From the NCBI GenBank assembly GCA_036276735.1, contig DASUOH010000011.1:1-64000 (forward strand): a DNA stretch of 64,000 nt, given 5' to 3'. The notes beneath the pieces are model-generated. The model worked only from the letters and a program-made list of their open reading frames with translations, ran no database searches and was not told the DNA's origin. This DNA comes from VRUE01 sp036276735. GTDB taxonomy: Bacteria > Actinomycetota > Thermoleophilia > Solirubrobacterales > 70-9. The number at the start of each line of letters is the position of its first letter. Positions within the stretch are counted from its first letter, which is position 1. A program made the translations under genes and the position numbers. Shown in pieces: positions 58,193 to 64,000 of this stretch.

Positions 58193-59209
58193 TCACTTAC
58201 TGAAGTTTTGGGAAAGTCCAGGCAGCTCGGACCCGTCTGCCGACGAGGAGCCGGCCGGCTTCGGGCGCTCGATCGGGACGAAGTCGATTGAGTCGACAGC
58301 GAGCCGGAAGGTGCGGCCGGGGGTTTCGGTCCGCAGGGTGACCGCTTCGCCGGGGCCGATGAAGAGCAGGCCGCAGGACTGGCGGCCGCCGATGCATTTC
58401 CCGCCGTCCTTGACGAGGATGACCTCCGAGGAGACGTCAAAGACCACTCGGTCGCCCGCTTCCGTTGCGCCGATGAAGAAGAGGACCGGATTTTCTTTTG
58501 GCAGGAGACTGGCAATCGGCAGATCCTCATATTCCCTCAGCTCGTCCCCACCGGCGACGCCGAAGCGCACGTCGGGCCGATAGGCGAAGAACTGGGTGCC
58601 GTCATCGTCGGAGCGGTTGCCGCCATCGCCCGAGCCACGATTGCCGCCCGGCTTGGAGCCGCCGTCGCTCGGGGGCGGCCCGCCGGAGTCGCCGTCCTCT
58701 TCGACTTCCACGGTGACGGTCTCCCCTTCATCGGTCACAGAGACATCGGTCGAGTCTTCATTGACCGGGTTTGCCGAGGAGACCGGCGGGGCCGATTCCA
58801 CGGCGGTGCTCTGCAGGCGCGAGGTCGCCGGCACGCTGCTGTATTTCTGCCGGAAGGGATCCGTGGGGGTGCGGCCTCGCAACCGCTTGCGGTAGTCCCG
58901 AAGGCCGGGTTTCGCCTGCACCACGGTCAGGGTCCGATCGCCGGCGACTTCTAGTTCCACCGCTTCTTCGGCGCTCTGGACGGCGGTCGGCGGCGGTGCC
59001 GGTTCCTCCGGGTCGCCCAGGAGGAATGGGACCGCGAGGATCGCGACGATGACGAGTGCGACGAGTGGCAGCAGGCGCCGTTCCCGCAAGTCGTAGTAGA
59101 CGTCGGCGACGAGCGGCGGCACGCTGACGCTCGGCCCCTTGGGCCCCGCCGCGCCGGAACCGGACCTCTTCAGCTTCGGGAGCTTCAGCTCCGGTCCCAG
59201 TCGCTTCAC
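58193..59209 (-). CDS. PilP-position membrane protein of type IV pilus assembly
   Basis: A 338-residue protein. A basic N-terminal ~45 residues lead to one membrane helix (LLPLVALVIVAILAVPFLLG), then RGRTPTDPFRQKY, which recalls the PilP linker motif. A Gly/Ser/Asp-rich disordered linker (residues ~175-215) precedes a C-terminal beta domain (VLFFIGATEAGDRVVFDVSS, KCIGGRQSCGLLFIGPGEAV). Gene order pilM-pilN-pilO-this gene supports the PilP place, but similarity is weak. It overlaps pilO by 4 bases. Confidence 0.6.
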   Translation of the reverse strand: MKRLGPELKLPKLKRSGSGAAGPKGPSVSVPPLVADVYYDLRERRLLPLVALVIVAILAVPFLLGDPEEPAPPPTAVQSAEEAVELEVAGDRTLTVVQAKPGLRDYRKRLRGRTPTDPFRQKYSSVPATSRLQSTAVESAPPVSSANPVNEDSTDVSVTDEGETVTVEVEEDGDSGGPPPSDGGSKPGGNRGSGDGGNRSDDDGTQFFAYRPDVRFGVAGGDELREYEDLPIASLLPKENPVLFFIGATEAGDRVVFDVSSEVILVKDGGKCIGGRQSCGLLFIGPGEAVTLRTETPGRTFRLAVDSIDFVPIERPKPAGSSSADGSELPGLSQNFSK

Positions 59210-59964
59210 GGCGTGCCTCCGGTCGTCGTCGCGACGGGCGTCGCGGGGGCTGGCGCGCCTGGCGTGACGCCGCCGGTCGTGCCCTGGCTCGGGGGGGTGA
59301 GGTAGGTGCTCAGAGAGAAATTCGCCGTTAGCGACCGGAAGCCGTTCTCGCCGGCCTCCAGGGAGAAGCCGCTGATCGTCACCAGGCGCCCGTCCACGCG
59401 CACGGTGTCCTGGCCGGTCTTGACGAGCGAGTCCAAGCCCTTGATGAAGTCGGCGATCTGGAAGAAGCCGCCGTCGAAGGTGACCTGGTAGGGCATGACG
59501 GCAAGCCCAGCCGGGCCGATCGAGGCGCCGAGTGGGAGCAGTGAAGCCGCCACCTCGGTAGGAGACGCCGGAGCGCCGGCCGTCCCGGCTGCCGGCGCTG
59601 GGGCCGCTTCTTCGCCGCTCCCGCTGGCGCTGAGGCTGATGTTCCGGAAGGTGCCACCGGCACGCTTGGCGATTCCGTTCACCTGCACAAGGAGGGAAGA
59701 GATGTCGTCATCGCCGGGCACGGCCTTGCCGAGCACGACGAGGCGCTGGTACTCGGTGGGGAACTCCTCACGTGCCGCTTCCGCTTCCGCGACTTCGGAC
59801 TGATGTTGGGCCAGCGAAGCTTCCAGCTGCTCCACCTGCACGCCGAGTTTCTTCGCTTCGTCGCGCTTGGGGCTGAGAAGCGTCATCCAGAAGGCGGCGG
59901 CGAGCACCACGACGAGAACGATCGCTGCGATCAGCCGATTGGTCGAGTTCATCTGGAACTTCAT
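59206..59964 (-). CDS. pilO: Type IV pilus inner-membrane assembly protein PilO-like
   Basis: A 252-residue bitopic protein. One N-terminal membrane helix (LIAAIVLVVVLAAAFWMTLL) is followed by a coiled coil (EAKKLGVQVEQLEASLAQHQ) and a ferredoxin-like periplasmic domain with LPYQVTFDGGF-type strand (here MPYQVTFDGGFFQIADFIKG), typical of PilO. The C-terminal ~30 residues are Thr/Pro/Gly-rich. Pairs with PilN in the alignment complex. Confidence 0.85.
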   Translation of the reverse strand: MKFQMNSTNRLIAAIVLVVVLAAAFWMTLLSPKRDEAKKLGVQVEQLEASLAQHQSEVAEAEAAREEFPTEYQRLVVLGKAVPGDDDISSLLVQVNGIAKRAGGTFRNISLSASGSGEEAAPAPAAGTAGAPASPTEVAASLLPLGASIGPAGLAVMPYQVTFDGGFFQIADFIKGLDSLVKTGQDTVRVDGRLVTISGFSLEAGENGFRSLTANFSLSTYLTPPSQGTTGGVTPGAPAPATPVATTTGGTP

Positions 59965-59965
59965 C

Positions 59966-60745
59966 TCATTCGCCTTCCGAGCTTTCTTCTTCAGAGCCTT
60001 CGCCTTCGGAGCTTTCTTCTTCAGAGCTGGCCGTCACGGGCACCGCTTCGGCACTCAGTTCCGGCGTCGGGGCCGCGTCGAAGGCGACGGTGATCTCAAA
60101 GCTTGCGATGAAGTCACGGGTCTGGCAGTCGTCGCCCGATCCCGATCCACCGCCCTCTTCACCACCGCCGGCGGCCCCGCCCGACTCGCCGCCGATTTCA
60201 GAAGAGCTGACGCCAACGCGGGTCACACCCTCAATGTCTTCCAGTGCGCCGACGAAGCCCGCCACGCCCTTCTGGCCCGCGGCGCAGCCGCTCAGTTCGA
60301 GGGTCGGACCGAGCGCCGAGGCGCCCAGGCCGGAGCCTCCTCCGCCTGATTCGCCGCCTTCAGCGCCGCCGCCCGCGCTAGCGGTCAAGCTGACCAGGGA
60401 GACGTCGCGCGGCAGGATCAGCGCCAGTTCGCGCATCACCCGCTCCCAGTCGAAGCGGCTGTCGGCGAGGCTCGCTACGGTCGCGACGCGCTGCTCGCTG
60501 AGGTCGCGGAACTGGGTGTAGGCCACGAGCCTTTCGGCCTTGGCGCGTTCGCGGGCGTCCTCGACTTCCAGCCTGGCGATCTCGGCTTCGCGTTCGGAGA
60601 CCTGATTTCCGGCCATCACCAGCGCCGCGACACCGACCAGAAGCGCGACAAGCGCCGCCAACACGATGTAGGCGAGCGGGCCGCTGCGCAGCGGCGCCTG
60701 CTCGCCGCGCCGCTCCTCGAGCGGGATGAGGTTGACGGGGCGCAT
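59966..60745 (-). CDS. pilN: Type IV pilus assembly protein PilN-like
   Basis: A 259-residue bitopic protein. The signature N-terminus MRPVNLIPLEERRGEQ binds the PilM groove, followed by a membrane helix (AYIVLAALVALLVGVAALVM), a coiled coil and a fold with WERVMRELALILPRDVSLVS. Two Gly/Ser-rich inserts interrupt the outer domain. The C-terminus is a Ser/Glu tail made by a 30 bp tandem duplication. It starts 3 bp after pilM. Confidence 0.88.
   Translation of the reverse strand: MRPVNLIPLEERRGEQAPLRSGPLAYIVLAALVALLVGVAALVMAGNQVSEREAEIARLEVEDARERAKAERLVAYTQFRDLSEQRVATVASLADSRFDWERVMRELALILPRDVSLVSLTASAGGGAEGGESGGGGSGLGASALGPTLELSGCAAGQKGVAGFVGALEDIEGVTRVGVSSSEIGGESGGAAGGGEEGGGSGSGDDCQTRDFIASFEITVAFDAAPTPELSAEAVPVTASSEEESSEGEGSEEESSEGE
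59969..60028. repeat. 30 bp tandem repeat at the pilN 3' end
   Basis: Two head-to-tail 30 bp units (59969-59998 and 59999-60028) differ at two bases and encode two copies of SEEESSEGEG-like sequence. The in-frame unit could vary in number by slippage. Confidence 0.75.
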
Positions 60746-60748
60746 CGC

Positions 60749-61831
60749 TCAGGCGTCCAAAGCAAGTCCGTAGGACAGAGTCAGGCGCGCCGCGGCCGAG
60801 TCATCCAGGCCGGCGAGCGCTGCAGGGCGGGTAACCGCGATCGGCAGTCCGAGGCTCTCCATCTGCGCCGCCAAACCGGGGATCGCGCTGCCGGGTCCGC
60901 CGAGCACGATGCGCTCGACCGGAACAGCCCCCTCCTGGGCGCCGTAGTAGTCGAGTGAGAGCCGCAACTCGTCGATCAGCGTCGAGACGCCCTCCTCGAG
61001 GCTGCGGCGAGCGTCGGCGACCGTCTCGGGGTCGCCCTCGACCTCCTCGACGGGCCGCTCGAGGCCGACGTGTTCCAGCCACTGCGTCGCCGTCTCCGTG
61101 TCGAGCCCGCGGACGCTCGCGAGCCGGCCCGCAATCGCCTCCAGGCCGGCGTAGGAAACACGGGTGAAGAGGCAGGCGCGCTCGCGCGCCACAGCGAGGT
61201 TGGTGACGTCGGCGAGGTTGCAGTAGAGGACGGCCTGGTCGAGGCGGCGGGTCGGAGCGTCTGCTGCGTCCGCGGCGTCCACCTCGACGTCAGTGGCCGC
61301 AACGCTGTCGGCCAGCGCGCGGATCATCGCGAAGGCGGAGAGATCGACACCGACCGGTTCGAGGCCGGCACGGCGGAGCGGCTCTAGGAAGGAGGAGATC
61401 ATGTCGCGCCGGGCCGCCACGACGACGACGTCCAGCTGGGGCGAACCGCCCTCCTCCGCCGGGACGCCGCCGACGACCTGGTGCTCGAGCACCGCCTGGT
61501 CGAGCGGCATCGGCATCTGCTCTTGGGCCTGGAAGCGGACAGCAGCCTCCATTTCCTTGCGGTCCTCGATCGCCGGCAGCCGCAGCGTGCGCACGACCAC
61601 CCGCTGGTTGCCTATGCCGAGCCGGACCTGCTTGGAGAGCTTGTGCTCGGCGAAGAGCGATTTCAGGGCCTCCACGAGGAGGTCTGCGTCGAGCACCTCG
61701 CCCTCGTGAAAGGCGCCCGGGGGCAGCGGCCCGATCGCCGAGCCGGTGAGCTGGGCGACGCCGTTCACCCGGACTTCGGTCGCGGCGATGCTGCCGGCCT
61801 CGATGTCGAGGCCGACCACGTCTCCGCTCAT
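60749..61831 (-). CDS. pilM: Type IV pilus assembly protein PilM (actin-like ATPase)
   Basis: A 360-residue cytoplasmic actin-fold protein. VVGLDIEAGSIAATEV is phosphate loop 1, NQRVVVRTLRLP and EMEAAVRFQAQEQMPMPLD are hallmark PilM blocks, AVLYCNLADVTNLAV is loop 2, and IVLGGPGSAIPGLAA is the adenosine motif. It recruits PilN through its N-terminal peptide. ATG 61831 has an AGG element 6-7 nt upstream; ATG 61852 would add seven residues. Confidence 0.9.
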   Translation of the reverse strand: MSGDVVGLDIEAGSIAATEVRVNGVAQLTGSAIGPLPPGAFHEGEVLDADLLVEALKSLFAEHKLSKQVRLGIGNQRVVVRTLRLPAIEDRKEMEAAVRFQAQEQMPMPLDQAVLEHQVVGGVPAEEGGSPQLDVVVVAARRDMISSFLEPLRRAGLEPVGVDLSAFAMIRALADSVAATDVEVDAADAADAPTRRLDQAVLYCNLADVTNLAVARERACLFTRVSYAGLEAIAGRLASVRGLDTETATQWLEHVGLERPVEEVEGDPETVADARRSLEEGVSTLIDELRLSLDYYGAQEGAVPVERIVLGGPGSAIPGLAAQMESLGLPIAVTRPAALAGLDDSAAARLTLSYGLALDA

Positions 61832-61963
61832 TTTTTGCCTGGTCAGTCGCATCACGTTTGGGTGCGGACGACCCGATGCCTGCGCCCGCCTCCTCCCAAT
61901 CGACAGAAAGGCCGCAAACCTTTCGTCCTGCAATTACTCATTTATGGGAGAACCTGGACGTCT

Positions 61964-62443
61964 CTACGAGGCGTCTGGCTCAGGAGGGACAAAGCCAATC
62001 GGCCGCTTCGACTTCGTCGGCGGCGGCTCAGCCAGTTCCCTGAGGACCCTGAAGATCGCGACAAGGTGCTTCTCATGCTCTGCGAGCGTGCCGTCCGTCC
62101 GTTTTTCAAGCTCAGCAATCCTTTTTTCGAGCTTCTCGAAGTTTGCTGCCGCCCGCCGGATCTCCACGAAAGCCCGGATGATCTCGATGTTGGCCGCGAT
62201 CGCCCGTTTGCTGTGCAGGACGCTGGAGAGCATCGCCACGCCATGCTCAGTGAAGGCGTAGGGCGGATAGCGGCGTCCACCATGCCCGTTCTTTGAGGTG
62301 CCAGTTTGGCGCCTCAAGTCTCCGAACTCCTCGGCAGAGAGCCGGAACATGAAGTCGTCGGGAAAACGCTCCTCGTTGCGGCGAACAGCACGGGTCAGGG
62401 CCTTCGTCTCGACTCCGTATAGCTGACCGCTCTTCTTGACCAC
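61964..62443 (-). CDS. ORF6N-domain protein, N-terminally shortened
   Basis: A 159-residue protein. QLYGVETKALTRAVRRNEER then FPDDFMFRLSAEEF is the ORF6N DNA-binding domain of phage and mobile-element proteins, followed by YPPYAFTEHGVAMLSSVLHS and a coiled coil (ANFEKLEKRIAELEKRTDG). The ~20 residues (the I-R-G-x-x-V-x-x-D-x-x-L-A strand) that normally precede LYGVE are missing. AAAGGAGG overlaps the only GTG start, so translation may be poor or the gene decayed. It sits between pilM and the prepilin peptidase gene. Confidence 0.7.
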   Translation of the reverse strand: MVKKSGQLYGVETKALTRAVRRNEERFPDDFMFRLSAEEFGDLRRQTGTSKNGHGGRRYPPYAFTEHGVAMLSSVLHSKRAIAANIEIIRAFVEIRRAAANFEKLEKRIAELEKRTDGTLAEHEKHLVAIFRVLRELAEPPPTKSKRPIGFVPPEPDAS

Positions 62444-62511
62444 CTCCTTTGAAGGCCGAGAGACTGCCAGGCCAGGCGGGCGGAAACGCAGACAAAGACA
62501 CTCTCTCCCGC

Positions 62512-63258
62512 TCAGAAGGTCCCAAGGTACCAGTCGACCAACGCCTCGCCGGCGAAGAGGCCGACGAGTCCGCCGAGGGCGAGGAAAGGGCCGAAGGGGA
62601 TCGCCTGCTTGCGCGCCGCGGCGCCGTGGCGGGCGATCAGCGCCAGGCCGACCAGTGAGCCTGCTACCAGCGCGGCGAGGATCGCCGGCCCGACGTCTCG
62701 CCCCAGAAAGAGGCCCATCGTCGCCGCCAGCTTCACGTCTCCCAGTCCCATCCCGCTCGGGTAGGCGAGCGCCGCGGCGAAGAGGAGTCCGCCTGCCGCG
62801 AGGGCGGCGATCGCCCGCTCCGGCAGGCTGCCGGGGTCGCCGACGGCGACGATCGCGACGGCGGCGATCGCACCGGCGAGCAGGATCTTGTTGGGGATGA
62901 TTCGCCGCTCGAGGTCGGTCAGCGTGACCGCTACCAGGACCGCGACGAAGACGAGCCCAAGCGCCAGCTCGGTCGCATCACCCGCGAAGGCGAGCCCGAC
63001 GGCCGCGAAGAGCCCGCCGGTCGCGAGCTCGGTCAGCGGGTAGCGCGGCGAGATCGCCGCCCCGCAGCAGCGGGCGCGGCCCCGCAGCGCCAACCAGGAG
63101 AAGACCGGCACGTTGTCGTAAGCGGCGATCTGCGCGTCGCAGGCGGGGCAATGGGAACGGCCTCCGACCACCGATTCGCCGCGCGGCACTCGGTGGGCGA
63201 CCACGGTCAGGAAGCTGCCGAAAGCCAGTCCGGCCGGGAAGAGGAGGATCGCCGCCAT
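62512..63258 (-). CDS. Prepilin peptidase (A24 family, PilD-like)
   Basis: A 248-residue polytopic aspartic protease that cleaves and N-methylates prepilins. The N-terminal FGSFLTVVAHRVPRGESVV and CPAC form half of the zinc site. The second half reads ARCCGAAISPRYP with CC in place of the usual CxxC. Catalytic Asp residues are in TDLERRIIPN and GMGLGDVKLAATMGLF. About seven membrane helices are visible. Confidence 0.92.
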   Translation of the reverse strand: MAAILLFPAGLAFGSFLTVVAHRVPRGESVVGGRSHCPACDAQIAAYDNVPVFSWLALRGRARCCGAAISPRYPLTELATGGLFAAVGLAFAGDATELALGLVFVAVLVAVTLTDLERRIIPNKILLAGAIAAVAIVAVGDPGSLPERAIAALAAGGLLFAAALAYPSGMGLGDVKLAATMGLFLGRDVGPAILAALVAGSLVGLALIARHGAAARKQAIPFGPFLALGGLVGLFAGEALVDWYLGTF

Positions 63259-63312
63259 CGTCCCGACCTATCGGCCGCATCCGCGCCCGGTCTTAGCGGA
63301 GGCGGGGAGCGG

Positions 63313-64000
63313 TCACGGCGCTTCCCATTCGGGCAGCGTGCCGGTCGTCTCGAGCGAGAGGCGGCTGTCGAAGCTCGGCTCGTCGTAGAGCGTTTGTATG
63401 CCGGTTTCTTCCCCAGCCCCGGTGTCGTCGTCGACCGACAGCGCCAAGCCGAGACGGGCGCCGGGAGGAAGTGGGATCAAAGCCCCCCCGGCCGGGTTCA
63501 GCAGGTCGAGCGGGATCCTGACCTCCGTCCAGCCCGAGGCCGGCCAGGTCGCTTCGCTGTAGGTCGTGTAGGGGGAGGCTTCGAGCGGCTGCACCAGCGC
63601 CGTGTCGAGGCCCGCTTCCCGCACGAAGAGCCAGACGCAGACGCGCGCGAAGTAGACGCCGCCCTCGATCGACTGGGTCCAGAGGCTGAGCGTGCCGTCG
63701 CCGGTCAGCCCCAGGTTGGTGACCGTCGCCGGGACCGGCGGCGTCACCCACTTGTGCAGCTTGTGGAACATCACGGCGTCGCTCTCAGGGTCGGTGGCGA
63801 TCGTCGTCGCCGGCATCGCGCCACAGTCCGCGCCCGCTTCCAACTGGAGACCCTTGTCGGTGTCGGGGCTGGCTTTCGGCTCGACGTCGGTCGCGTAGTC
63901 GTAGACCGGCGTCTCGAGAGTCAGCGGCGGCGCCTCTGCCCAGAGAAGGTCCGGGGCGCCGGGTTCGTTGCCGGTCTTGAGCCCGGTGGCGCATTCGCCG
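63313..64000 (-). CDS. Partial gene: secreted beta-rich protein, probably pilus-associated
   Basis: The frame is open from the right edge of the window to the stop at 63313, so only the last ~229 residues are seen. They are beta-rich with aromatic patches (LSLWTQSIEGGVYFARVCVW, LDTALVQPLEASPYTTYSEA, GWTEVRIPLDLLNPAGGALI, PPGARLGLALSVDDDTGAGE), a jelly-roll-like pattern seen in extracellular domains. Position next to the prepilin peptidase suggests a pilus-linked or surface protein. The N-terminus is off the window. Confidence 0.65.
   Translation of the reverse strand, partial: GECATGLKTGNEPGAPDLLWAEAPPLTLETPVYDYATDVEPKASPDTDKGLQLEAGADCGAMPATTIATDPESDAVMFHKLHKWVTPPVPATVTNLGLTGDGTLSLWTQSIEGGVYFARVCVWLFVREAGLDTALVQPLEASPYTTYSEATWPASGWTEVRIPLDLLNPAGGALIPLPPGARLGLALSVDDDTGAGEETGIQTLYDEPSFDSRLSLETTGTLPEWEAP

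Overview
The window is about 64 kb of high-GC, gene-dense chromosome. It most resembles an actinobacterium of the Thermoleophilia/Solirubrobacterales type; that placement is an inference from gene content, not a computed phylogeny. Read on the minus strand, the left third keeps the order rpmE - prfA - prmC - tsaC - wecA-like - atpI-like - atpBEFHAGDC, which is the order known from mycobacteria and other Actinobacteria. Here it is interrupted by glyA, asnB and two sugar transferases. Many genes overlap by 4 bases or abut, and GTG/TTG starts are common. I saw no rRNA, tRNA or CRISPR array.

Layout. 0-9 kb: an M20 peptidase, then the complete F1Fo ATP synthase operon (minus strand). 9-20 kb: cell-envelope sugar genes (WecA-like, AsnB, sugar-phosphate transferase, DUF354 glycosyltransferase), glyA, a lysyl-oxidase-like secreted protein, tsaC/prmC/prfA, DUF1385 and rpmE. 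20-24.5 kb: a membrane diguanylate cyclase, a TetR/hydrolase divergon and small membrane proteins. 24.5-41 kb: fatty-acid and branched-chain acyl-CoA oxidation (ETF, ETF dehydrogenase, split methylmalonyl-CoA mutase, thiolase, thioesterase, aldehyde dehydrogenase, acyl-CoA dehydrogenase, MeaB) with regulators and PepA between. 41-47 kb: toxin-antitoxin genes and a methyltransferase-GH57-GT4 operon whose order matches Rv3030-Rv3031-Rv3032 of mycobacterial methylglucose lipopolysaccharide (MGLP) synthesis. 47-56 kb: an AbiEi/DUF559 protein, a class III cyclase, gamma-glutamyltransferase, ftsZ and a ParA-like ATPase in one run, a divergent pair of ArsA/Get3-like ATPases, and VapBC. 56-64 kb: a large unknown protein, an HxlR regulator, and a type IV pilus assembly cluster (pilM/N/O/P-like, prepilin peptidase) with an ORF6N gene inserted.

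Most of the novelty lies in short repeated DNA. A ~105 bp palindromic MITE-like element has 20 bp perfect terminal inverted repeats (18.87 kb), extra half copies beside it and a second copy at 37.76 kb. A 74 bp in-frame element is shared by the disordered N-termini of FtsZ and the ParA-like protein, with a compensatory change in its hairpin. A TTGACC...GGTCAA palindrome family occurs upstream of the peptidase and asnB genes and inside an unknown gene. A TTTGTCCGG palindrome is present twice. A small two-gene membrane-protein cassette occurs twice behind an identical 23 bp upstream sequence, and one copy is frameshifted. Several candidate operators sit beside their likely regulators (TetR, HxlR, XRE).
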